A stretch of DNA of 17,642 nucleotides from JAHJDS01 sp964569795 (GTDB lineage: Bacteria > Desulfobacterota > Desulfarculia > Desulfarculales > JAHJDS01). Each line of letters begins with the position of its first letter. Position 1 is the first letter of the stretch. The DNA is taken from assembly GCA_964569795.1 (NCBI GenBank), contig CAZMVB010000050.1, positions 1 to 17,642 of the forward strand, in the 5' to 3' direction. Positions 6,421 to 13,077 of the stretch are shown piece by piece. The position numbers and the translations under genes were made by a program. A model generated the notes under the pieces. That model was not told the DNA's origin. It worked only from the letters and a program-made list of their open reading frames with translations, and ran no database searches.

Positions 6421-8532
6421 CTACGGCAGCGCGTCCAGGTCCAGGGCCATGACGTAATCCTTGGGATCGTCGCCCTTGTGGAGGGCGATCCACAACCGGG
6501 TGTCGTCGTGGTAGGCCTGGTAGGCCTTGATCTTGGCGTCGATCTCCTGGAGGAAGGATTGCTGCTGGTCGGTGGACCACGAGGACCACATCTGGGTGGT
6601 CAGGCTCATGATCCGGCTCTTGTAGGGCAGCCCGATCAGGTACTCGGGCATGAGCCCGCTCTTGCCCAGGGTCCGGCCCAGGCGGATCTTGTTGGGATCA
6701 CGGCCGGCCGCGGCGGCGGCGCCCTTGAGCTGGGTGAAGAAGTCGGTTCCCGAGATGCGGGCCTTGAGGCCGGCGTCCATGATCGCCTTGAGCACGTTCT
6801 GCAGGTCGCTCAACTGGTTCTTGTTGATCAGCAGGCAGACGCGCATGGACACGACCGACGGCTTGATCAGGTCCTTGTCGATGACCCAGGCGGTGATGTC
6901 CCGGGGGGCCTGGGTGCCGCCCTTCTTGCCTAGCCAGACCACCTGGGCGGCGTATCCCAGGCGGGCGATGGTCGTCTTGATGTCCGCGGGGCCCCCGGCC
7001 GGCTTGGGTTTGGCTCCGGGCTTGGGCTTGACCCCGGGTTTGGGGCCCGTGGCCACCGGCTTGGCCAGCCGCCCTTTCTGGGCCAGGGCCACCAGGCCGA
7101 CCATGGCCTCGGCCGCGTCCCGGGCCGCCTTGGCGAACAGGGTCTGATCGGCGTTCTTGATCGGGAAGTAGGCCGGGGTCTCGGTGCCCGGGTTCATGGT
7201 CAACTGGGTGAACTGGCTCCGGGCCTCGGCGTGGAACTGGGTGCCCTCGGGCGAGAGCAGGTGCAGGGCCAGGATGGTGATGTGCTTGGCGTTGGCCAGC
7301 CGCCGCAGTTCGCCGGCGTTGAGGCCGGTGGTCGAGAAGGCCGAGCCGGGCTGGTGGCCCGGGGCGTCGCCGATCAGGATGATGAACCGGAGCGCGTTGC
7401 GGGACCACTTCATCTGCTTGAGGGCCATCAGCATCCCGGCCCAGACGTCCTCCTGGAAGCCGCCCGAGCCGACCGTGGCCGCCTTGAGCCCGGCCGTCTT
7501 CTTGACAAAGCCCTCGGGCGTGGCCCCCTCCTGGAGGGTGCAGAAGATCTTGGCCGTGTACTTAAGACCGGGGATGATCTTGACGTTGTCCCGGAAGGCC
7601 ACCAGGCCGAACCGGAGCTTGCCCTGGATGTTCTTCTCCCGGATCATGGTCGCCATGTCGCCGATGACCTTGCGGGTGGCCTGGATGTAGGGACCCATGG
7701 AGTTGGTGGCGTCGATGACGAACACGACGTCGATGCCCATCTTCTTGAGGTCCACCGGCCGGGTGTCCAGGGTGCCGGTCGGCTTTTTCTTGGCGGCGTC
7801 GGCGGTCGGCTTCCTGATATCGGACCGGCCGCGGCCGCCGGTCAGCGTGGCCGAGGTGACCTTGAGGATGGTCGCCGGCCGCTCGTTGATCTCGACCTCG
7901 GCCGCGTACAGCACCGGCAACAGATAGAACCGGGTGGCGATGTCCACGTATTTCTTGGGCTCGATGGAGATGACCGGGAACTTGGCCGGTATCTGGCCCG
8001 TCTTGATGGTGTCGTAGAGCTGCTTGACCTTCTTGGCCCGGACGTCGGACGGGTCCTTGACCAGCTTCTGGACCATGGCCAGCTGGTTGAAGAACAGGAC
8101 CCGCTTCCGGTTGGCCGGGTTGGTGAAGGCCAGGACCATGGCCTGCTTCCACTCCATGACGTCCTGCGCCTTCATCCAGCCCAGGACCTTGTTTCTCATG
8201 CCGATCTGGTACCAGCCCTTGACCTGGGTCGAGGCCAGGGCGGCGGGGCTGGTCTTGGGCTTCTTGAAGACGTAGTAGGGGGTGAAGGCGGGCACGTTTT
8301 CGACGACGATCTTGGCCTTGGGGTCTGGTTTGGCGTAGATGTTCGAATACGGCCGGGTCAGGATCCGCAACAGGAGGGTGGTTTTCCCCTCGATCTTGAG
8401 GGGCGTCACCTTGGCCGGCGCCGCGGGCGCTGCGGGCCCTGCGGCCCCCGCGGCCGGGACGATCATCAGGGCCGGAACGAGGATGGCGAAGGCGGCGATC
8501 CAGCCGACGCGAAGACGACGGCAACAACTCAT
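6421..8532 (-). CDS. Exported SH3-like plus VWA-domain protein, like the periplasmic part of PpkA
   Basis: A protein of 703 residues from the ATG at 8532, chosen because AGGAGG lies seven bases upstream; an in-frame start nine codons earlier would place that site inside the gene. A signal peptide (1-30) is followed by an SH3-like region (about 50-130: SNIYAKPD, GWYQIG, VLGWMKAQDV) and a linker. The VWA domain (about 266-480) has the metal-site motif DATNS (274-278), a GGFQEDVWAG loop (357-366) and GDAPGH (388-393), so it should bind a divalent metal. A KPKPG-rich linker (about 497-515) and a C-terminal domain of unknown type (520-703) follow. No kinase domain is present. In Pseudomonas PpkA the periplasmic VWA domain is fused to a cytoplasmic Ser/Thr kinase and its gene precedes tagT; here the next gene is a TagT-like ATPase. 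PpkA relation is inference; exported VWA is firm. Confidence 0.9.
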   Translation of the reverse strand: MSCCRRLRVGWIAAFAILVPALMIVPAAGAAGPAAPAAPAKVTPLKIEGKTTLLLRILTRPYSNIYAKPDPKAKIVVENVPAFTPYYVFKKPKTSPAALASTQVKGWYQIGMRNKVLGWMKAQDVMEWKQAMVLAFTNPANRKRVLFFNQLAMVQKLVKDPSDVRAKKVKQLYDTIKTGQIPAKFPVISIEPKKYVDIATRFYLLPVLYAAEVEINERPATILKVTSATLTGGRGRSDIRKPTADAAKKKPTGTLDTRPVDLKKMGIDVVFVIDATNSMGPYIQATRKVIGDMATMIREKNIQGKLRFGLVAFRDNVKIIPGLKYTAKIFCTLQEGATPEGFVKKTAGLKAATVGSGGFQEDVWAGMLMALKQMKWSRNALRFIILIGDAPGHQPGSAFSTTGLNAGELRRLANAKHITILALHLLSPEGTQFHAEARSQFTQLTMNPGTETPAYFPIKNADQTLFAKAARDAAEAMVGLVALAQKGRLAKPVATGPKPGVKPKPGAKPKPAGGPADIKTTIARLGYAAQVVWLGKKGGTQAPRDITAWVIDKDLIKPSVVSMRVCLLINKNQLSDLQNVLKAIMDAGLKARISGTDFFTQLKGAAAAAGRDPNKIRLGRTLGKSGLMPEYLIGLPYKSRIMSLTTQMWSSWSTDQQQSFLQEIDAKIKAYQAYHDDTRLWIALHKGDDPKDYVMALDLDALP

Positions 8533-8534
8533 GG

Positions 8535-8553
8535 CCAAACCTCCTTTGGTTTG
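8535..8553 (-). promoter_or_regulatory. Ribosome binding site of the VWA gene inside a short hairpin
   Basis: The mRNA reads CAAACC AAAGGA GGTTTG just before the start codon: a possible 6-bp stem (8536-8541 with 8548-8553) that pairs the last two G of AGGAGG. A shifted 5-bp stem (8535-8539 with 8545-8549) would leave GGAGG in the loop. The site decides the start at 8532. Whether the fold regulates translation is unknown. Confidence 0.4.
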
Positions 8554-8580
8554 GGTCAAAAACGGGAGCGGGGTGAAAAT

Positions 8581-8596
8581 GCCCTGGATTCAGGGC
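8581..8596 (-). promoter_or_regulatory. Hairpin in the leader of the VWA operon
   Basis: A perfect 6-bp stem (GCCCTG with CAGGGC) around a 4-base loop lies about 50 bases before the VWA start, inside the predicted 5' untranslated leader. An alternative 6-bp stem using GGATTC just upstream in the RNA and the GAATCC of this loop region would exclude it. The leader could therefore switch between two folds, but neither is followed by a strong T-run. Confidence 0.3.
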
Positions 8597-8654
8597 GCAA
8601 GGAATCCCCCCTGGATGAAGACCCACCCCCGAAAAATACTCTTCACGCCCGCTC

Positions 8655-8685
8655 ATTATGCCCGACTGCGGGGGGGCGTTGTCAA
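8655..8685 (-). promoter_or_regulatory. Candidate sigma70-type promoter for the VWA-TagTSRQ-like operon
   Basis: On the minus strand there is a perfect TTGACA -35 box (8685-8680) and a CATAAT -10 box (8660-8655, five of six consensus bases). They are separated by 19 bases, which is longer than ideal. Transcription would start near 8648 and give a leader of about 115 bases before the VWA gene. The site lies between the TPR gene (ends 8760) and the VWA gene. No other good candidate is visible in this 227-base gap. Confidence 0.45.
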
Positions 8686-8759
8686 CCGGTTTATCGACCG
8701 GCCCCGGGTTCTTCAATTGCGGTAACCGGCCGGGATCGGGCCGGATCGGCCCCGGTCGA

Positions 8760-10373
8760 TCAGCGCCCCTGGAGCATCCGGGCCCGCTCCATGTCGGCCC
8801 GGGCCCGGGCGTACATCCCCAGGCGTTGATAGGCCACGGCCCGGTGTTTGTAGGCCGTGATCCGGGCCCGGCGGACGTTGTAGAAGACCACGTTCCGGCT
8901 GATGCGCGAGCCGCCCACGTCGCCCCGGCGGCCGGAGCGCCGGTAACCCGAGACCCGGGCCAGGGACAGCTCGCCGCCCCCGGGCAACAGGGCCAGGGCC
9001 CGGGTGTAATCGTCGATGGCCGACCGGTACTGCCTTGTCAGCAGCCGGGCGTCGCCCCGGTTGAGGTGGGAGATGGGGTCGCGGGGATTGTACCTGATGG
9101 CCCGGGTGAAGTCGGAGACGGCCTCCCCGAACCTTCGCAGGGCCATGAACACCAGGCCCCGGTTGTTGAGGACCACGGGACTCTTGGGGGCCCTGGCCAG
9201 GGCCTGGTTGTAGTCCTGAAGGGCCCGCTGGTACTGGTGGAGGCGGTAGAAGACCAGGCCGCGGTTGCCCAGGATGTGGGGGTTGCCCGGCTTGAGGCGG
9301 AGGGCGGCGTCGAAGTTGCGCCGGGCCTCCGGGTAGCGGCGCAGGGACAGGTAGGACATGCCCCGGAGGTTATAGCCCGCGGCGTGGCGGGGCCTGAGCC
9401 GGATGGCCCGGGTGTAGTCGGCCACGGCGCTTTGGTAACGGCCCATGTCCTGGTGGGCCATGCCCCGACCGATGTAGGCCCGGGCCATTCTGGGGTTGAG
9501 CCGGATGGCCCGGGTGTAGGCGGCCACGGCCTGGCGGTAGAGTCGCATGTCGTAGTAAACGTGACCCCGGTAGTAGTGGGCCGAGGCCGAGTGGGGACTC
9601 AGCCGGACGGCCAGGCTCAGGTCGCTCAGGGCCTGGGTCCGCCGCCTGAGCAGGAGTCTGATCTTGCCCCGATGGAAGTAGGCCTGGAACTTCTGCCGGG
9701 CGGTGGGCAGTCCCAGGCGGAGGGCCCGGCTCAGGAGGCGATGGGCGGCGCGCAGCCGGCCCTGCTGCGCGGCCACGATCCCCTTGGCCAGGGCCAGGGC
9801 GGCCTTTTTCTGGCGCTCGGACAGGGCGGGCTTGACCGGGGCGGCGGCCGGAGGCTTGGCCTGGGGCGGGGGCGCGGGCGGCGACGGCCGGACAGCGGTC
9901 AGAGGCGGGGCGGCCGGGGGGGGCGACGGGGCCGGTTTGGCCGGGGCGGCCCGATCGCAGGGCGTTCGCCGGGGGCGGCCGGCCCCCACGCTCCGCGCCA
10001 GCCGGAAGTTCTCGGCCGCCGGGCCGGCCTTGTTCAGTTTCTGATAGGCCAGGCCCCGGGCCTGGTAATAGACGGCCGCCCGGGGGTTGATCTTGATCGC
10101 CTGATCAAAGTCCTCCAGGGCCAGGGCCGGGCGGGTGAGGTGGAAAAAGGCGCAGCCGCGCCGGTAGTAGGCCTCGGCCAGCATGGTCTTGTCCTGGATG
10201 CCGGCGGCGATGGCCAGGCTGTAGATCTGGGTCAGCTTGGCCGGATCGCGGGTGGTCCGGGCCTCCTGGAAATATTGCTTGGCCGTCTTGGCCAGGGCCG
10301 CCGTGGTCAGGACCAGACAAAAGACCCCGGCCATCCACCACGACCAGTGTCGCGAGGCCATCTTTTCCCCCAC
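8760..10373 (-). CDS. Exported TPR-repeat protein
   Basis: A protein of 537 residues from the GTG at 10373 (GGAG seven bases upstream); the ATG at 10361, with a G-run just before it, would give 533. A signal peptide (to about residue 28, ending ALA) is followed by one clear and one weaker TPR (65-130). A Pro/Ala-rich linker comes next (141-182). About eight consecutive TPRs (192-466) follow, with typical sequence such as YYRGHVYYDMRLYRQAVAAY and RAIRLNP, then an Arg/Gly-rich break and a last TPR-like pair of helices (503-536). It should act as a periplasmic protein-protein scaffold; partners are unknown. It stands alone: the CAP-domain gene diverges from it, and the VWA operon downstream has its own promoter. 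No catalytic domain is seen. Confidence 0.9.
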   Translation of the reverse strand: MGEKMASRHWSWWMAGVFCLVLTTAALAKTAKQYFQEARTTRDPAKLTQIYSLAIAAGIQDKTMLAEAYYRRGCAFFHLTRPALALEDFDQAIKINPRAAVYYQARGLAYQKLNKAGPAAENFRLARSVGAGRPRRTPCDRAAPAKPAPSPPPAAPPLTAVRPSPPAPPPQAKPPAAAPVKPALSERQKKAALALAKGIVAAQQGRLRAAHRLLSRALRLGLPTARQKFQAYFHRGKIRLLLRRRTQALSDLSLAVRLSPHSASAHYYRGHVYYDMRLYRQAVAAYTRAIRLNPRMARAYIGRGMAHQDMGRYQSAVADYTRAIRLRPRHAAGYNLRGMSYLSLRRYPEARRNFDAALRLKPGNPHILGNRGLVFYRLHQYQRALQDYNQALARAPKSPVVLNNRGLVFMALRRFGEAVSDFTRAIRYNPRDPISHLNRGDARLLTRQYRSAIDDYTRALALLPGGGELSLARVSGYRRSGRRGDVGGSRISRNVVFYNVRRARITAYKHRAVAYQRLGMYARARADMERARMLQGR

Positions 10374-10391
10374 CCAGGAACTCCAAAATTA

Positions 10392-10421
10392 ACTATAACA
10401 TTTCAGACGACCGGTTGTCAT
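10392..10421 (-). promoter_or_regulatory. Candidate promoter for the TPR gene
   Basis: On the minus strand the -35 box is ATGACA (10421-10416, five of six) and the -10 box is TATAGT (10397-10392, five of six), with an 18-base spacer. Transcription would begin near 10385, just ahead of the GGAG and the GTG start. The -35 box overlaps the first codon of the divergent CAP-domain gene, so expression of the two genes may interfere. Confidence 0.5.
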
Positions 10422-11019
10422 GGCCTTGCCCGGGCGGATATACTTCACGGTCATGGGAATCCTCGTCAGAGTCGCCTTGGCGGCCGTCCTGGTGGCGGCC
10501 GGCGGGGGGTGGTTCTCGGCCGCGGCCGGTCCGCCCGGGGTACCCTTCAAATCGAACCGAAGGGGATACCACCCGCCTCCCCGGCCGCGGCCGCGGTACT
10601 GCCCCGAACCGGGGCTGGCCCGCCTCATGTTGCAGTGGCACAACCGCATCCGGGCCCAATACGGCCTGAGACCGCTTCAGCTCGATCCGACCCTGAACCG
10701 GGTGGCCCGGTTGCAGGCCCTGGACATGGCCTGGGCCGACGCCATCTCCCACCAGGGTCTGGGCCACACCTCGCTGGGCTGGCGGGTGACCCAGTCAGGC
10801 TTCAAGTGGTGGATCGTGGCCGAAAACGCGGCCGCCGGCCAGCCCACGGTGGCGGCGGTGATGCGGGCCTGGATGGCCAGTCCGGGACATCGCCGCAACA
10901 TCCTGGATCCCCGGCTGACCTATTTGGGCGTGGGCTGCGTGGACCGTTATGATTCGTATTACTTTCGCTTCTGGGACTGCGTCCTGGCCCGCTCCCGGGC
11001 CGACGGCCCGCCTCATTGA
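10420..11019 (+). CDS. Exported CAP/SCP-domain protein
   Basis: A protein of 199 residues with a signal peptide (hydrophobic core about 13-35). A Pro/Arg-rich stretch (40-60) precedes a CAP (cysteine-rich secretory/antigen 5/PR-1, SCP) domain at 64-190. Family signs are LMLQWHNRIRAQYGL (69-83) with His74, SHQG with His111, AENAAAG with Glu135 and WMASPGHRRNIL with His157: the usual His/Glu cavity residues. Cys173 and Cys187 could form a disulfide. Bacterial CAP proteins are secreted or periplasmic and their biochemistry is mostly unsettled (lipid binding or protease roles have been proposed). The start is uncertain: the ATG at 10453 also leaves a complete signal peptide, and neither has a clear ribosome binding site. 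It is divergent from the TPR gene. Confidence 0.9.
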   Translation: MALPGRIYFTVMGILVRVALAAVLVAAGGGWFSAAAGPPGVPFKSNRRGYHPPPRPRPRYCPEPGLARLMLQWHNRIRAQYGLRPLQLDPTLNRVARLQALDMAWADAISHQGLGHTSLGWRVTQSGFKWWIVAENAAAGQPTVAAVMRAWMASPGHRRNILDPRLTYLGVGCVDRYDSYYFRFWDCVLARSRADGPPH

Positions 11020-11167
11020 AATTTTCTTGGGGGGCCCGGCCCGGCGGACGGCGCCGTGTTTCCGCTGAATCGTCCGGTGATGGCTCATCGGTCCGAATCG
11101 GCAGGGAACTGGTGATTATCCGGCCCATACTGATCCGTCCCGTGGTCAGACCTGGATTACATATCTT

Positions 11168-11196
11168 TTGCCAAGCATGCCCTTTGCTTTTATCAT
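11168..11196 (+). promoter_or_regulatory. Promoter of the first PAS gene
   Basis: TTGCCA (11168-11173, five of six of the -35 consensus) and TATCAT (11191-11196, five of six of the -10) are separated by exactly 17 bases, in a locally AT-rich stretch. Transcription would start near 11203, leaving a leader of about 109 bases. A 10-base direct repeat starts in the sequence overlapping the -35 and again in the -10 box, which could be an operator. Confidence 0.6.
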
Positions 11197-11230
11197 ATCT
11201 TTTCAGTTCCCTCTGTCGCGTTCATCGGTC

Positions 11231-11244
11231 ATGTGGTAGGTTAT
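11231..11244 (+). promoter_or_regulatory. Shared motif ahead of PAS gene 1
   Basis: The 14 bases ATGTGGTAGGTTAT differ at one position from the copy at 13003-13016 ahead of the second PAS gene. A second shared word, CCAACTATC, lies at 11251-11259 here and at 12981-12989 there. It may be a regulator binding site in the leader or simply a remnant of the gene duplication. Confidence 0.35.
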
Positions 11245-11311
11245 GGGCAGCCAACTATCCCGGAACGCACCGGGCTCGGCCCGGCCGCGTCTCGATCGCA
11301 GAGAGGTGTCC

Positions 11312-12910
11312 ATGAAGGACGAATCCAAGACCAAGAAGCAACTCATTGCCGAGCTGGTCGAACTTCGGGCCCGGTGCGATAAGCTGGCCAAAAAAAAGTT
11401 CGGAAAGGGGGAGGAAGGGCCACGACTGGGGCACCTGGACGACCTGTTCACCCGGTACCTTCAATCCTCTCCGGATCTGATCGCCCTCAATGCCATGTCC
11501 GACGGTCGCTTCATCGAGGTCAACGACGCCTTTCTCAAGGCCACGGGCTATACCCGGGACGAGGTCATCGGCCGGACCACCCTGGAACTGGACACCTGGG
11601 TTGCTTCCGAGGAGCGCGACCGAGTCCGCAAGACCCTGGCCGAAAAAGGGATGGTCAGGGATCTGGAGACGCGAGTCCGCGGGAAAGAGGGTCGCAGCGG
11701 GGTGGTGCGGATGAACGCCGACCTGGTGTCCGTGGGGGATGAAGAATGCATCCTCACCGTCTCCAAGGATATCACCGACCAAAAACTGGCCGAGGAGGCC
11801 TTGCGGCAGAGCGAGGCCCGGTATCGGTCCCTGGTGGAACATGCCCTGGACGCCATCGTCATCGCCCGGGAGGGGAAGATCGTCTTCTTGAACCCCAACT
11901 TGGCCGAAATCTCGGGTTACTCCCCCGAGGAAATAATGTCCCGGCCCTTTATCGATTTCATCCACCCCGAGGACGGGCCGAAAATCCTGGACCGACACCA
12001 GCGGAGAATGGCCGGCGAGGACTTGGACCCCAAGATCGAGTGCCGGCTCATTGACCGGGAAAATCAGGTCCACTGGACCGAGTTCCACGTCAATGTGATC
12101 GACTGGGAAGGCCGCCCGGCGGTCCTGGCCCTGATCCGCGACATCAGTGAACGCAAGCGGGCCGAGGAGACCCTGCGAGAGGCCCACGACCTTCTGGAGA
12201 CGAGGGTCAAGGAGCGCACGGCCGCGCTCGAGGCGGCCAATGCCCAGCTCAAGTTCGAGGTCCAGGAGCGCCGGCAGGTCGAGCAGAAACTCCGGGAGAG
12301 CGAAAAAAGGTATCGATTCCTGGCCGAGAACATGGCCGATATCGTCTGGACCCTGGACATGAATTTCATGACCACCTATGTCAGCCCCTCGGTCGAAAAG
12401 GTCCTCGGGTTCACCCCCGAGGAACGGAAACGGCAAACCCTGGAGGAAATGATCACCCCGGAGTCCATCCAGAACGTCCTGGCCACGTTCATGGAGCAGC
12501 TCCAATACGAGAAACAGGGGGTCGATCCGGAGAGATCGGTGACCGTCGTGGTGGAATACTTCCGCCGTGACGGCTCCACGATCTGGATGGAAAACATGGT
12601 CAAGGCGCTTCGGGACGAGAACGGGATCCTGATCGGCATGTACGGCACCTCGCGCGATATCTCCTCACGCCGGCAGGCCGAGGCGGACCGGGAGCGCCTG
12701 ATCAATGAACTCCAGGCCGCCCTGGTCAAGGTCAAGACGCTCCGGGGCCTCATTCCGATCTGCTCCAACTGCAAGAAAGTGAGGAATGACGAGGGGTACT
12801 GGCAACAGGTCGAGGTCTTCGTCCAGGAGCATTCCGAGGCCGAGTTCTCCCGGAGCATGTGCCCGGAATGCATGCAGCGTCTCTATCCGACCACTCCCCA
12901 GGCCGAGTAA
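11312..12910 (+). CDS. Cytoplasmic triple-PAS protein with C-terminal CxxC...CPEC module
   Basis: A protein of 532 residues. The start at 11312 has GAGAGG five bases upstream and aligns with the start of the paralogue (MKDESKTKKQLIAELVELR here, MRDDAKTKRQLITELVELR there), so the 23 codons further upstream are not used. There is a short N-terminal helix (1-28), then PAS1 (45-158), PAS2 (171-283), a coiled coil (283-330), PAS3 (334-454), another helix and a C-terminal module (478-526) with Cys484, Cys487, Cys517 and Cys520 spaced for a metal site. No membrane segment and no histidine-kinase, GGDEF, EAL or DNA-binding domain is seen. PAS domains sense ligands, redox state or light, but no cofactor residue can be assigned. 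Output may be by protein contact through the Cys module, which I recall at the end of many deltaproteobacterial PAS and receiver proteins. Confidence 0.9.
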   Translation: MKDESKTKKQLIAELVELRARCDKLAKKKFGKGEEGPRLGHLDDLFTRYLQSSPDLIALNAMSDGRFIEVNDAFLKATGYTRDEVIGRTTLELDTWVASEERDRVRKTLAEKGMVRDLETRVRGKEGRSGVVRMNADLVSVGDEECILTVSKDITDQKLAEEALRQSEARYRSLVEHALDAIVIAREGKIVFLNPNLAEISGYSPEEIMSRPFIDFIHPEDGPKILDRHQRRMAGEDLDPKIECRLIDRENQVHWTEFHVNVIDWEGRPAVLALIRDISERKRAEETLREAHDLLETRVKERTAALEAANAQLKFEVQERRQVEQKLRESEKRYRFLAENMADIVWTLDMNFMTTYVSPSVEKVLGFTPEERKRQTLEEMITPESIQNVLATFMEQLQYEKQGVDPERSVTVVVEYFRRDGSTIWMENMVKALRDENGILIGMYGTSRDISSRRQAEADRERLINELQAALVKVKTLRGLIPICSNCKKVRNDEGYWQQVEVFVQEHSEAEFSRSMCPECMQRLYPTTPQAE

Positions 12911-13002
12911 TCGGGCTATTAAAAAATGGTAATTAAATCAATGTCGGGACATTATTCATTGTAGTCAAATATTTTCACGCCCAACTATCGTAGGCAGTTG
13001 TA

Positions 13003-13016
13003 ATGTGATAGGTTAT
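13003..13016 (+). promoter_or_regulatory. Shared motif ahead of PAS gene 2
   Basis: ATGTGATAGGTTAT matches 13 of 14 bases of the copy at 11231-11244. Just upstream lies CCAACTATC (12981-12989), which forms an inverted repeat CAACT...AGTTG (12982-13000). The rest of the 12911-13077 gap is AT-rich and may hold a promoter, but no well-spaced -35/-10 pair stands out. Confidence 0.35.
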
Positions 13017-13077
13017 TAGTTGAAAGGCCATGAAAAAAATGAACCAAGGCACCATGTCTCGAACAACAGGGGTGCAT

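Larger units (their letters stand above)
11020..11311 (+). other. Non-coding region ahead of the first PAS gene
   Basis: No gene is supported here. The first half is GC-rich with nothing recognisable. From about 11150 it becomes AT-rich and holds a promoter candidate (11168-11196), a direct repeat of CATATCTTTT (11160-11169 and 11194-11203) that brackets it, and a 14-base motif (11231-11244) that recurs ahead of the second PAS gene. Confidence 0.5.

Noticed and set aside
6410..6589. N-terminal extension of the ABC ATPase to 6589
   Set aside because: The extra 60 residues overlap the VWA gene, are Pro/Gly/Arg-rich and match nothing; the GTG at 6409 has a well-spaced AGGA.
7010..7070. KPKPG repeats in the VWA gene as a possible DNA repeat element
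   Set aside because: In-frame proline-rich linker within a clear coding sequence, common between domains of exported proteins.
4413..8829. Plus-strand open frames of about 530-564 codons at 4413-6107 and 7231-8829
   Set aside because: They are antisense to the permease, ATPase and VWA genes; composition is GDxGxxGP-like low complexity with no domain.
8658..10952. A 764-codon plus-strand open frame
   Set aside because: Mirror of the TPR gene, then out of frame through the CAP gene; Gly/Pro-rich with no recognisable domain.
11166..11186. Possible sigma54 promoter around TTGCCAAGCATGCCCTTTGC
   Set aside because: The GG and GC elements do not have the required -24/-12 spacing; the sequence fits a sigma70-type promoter with 17-base spacing much better.
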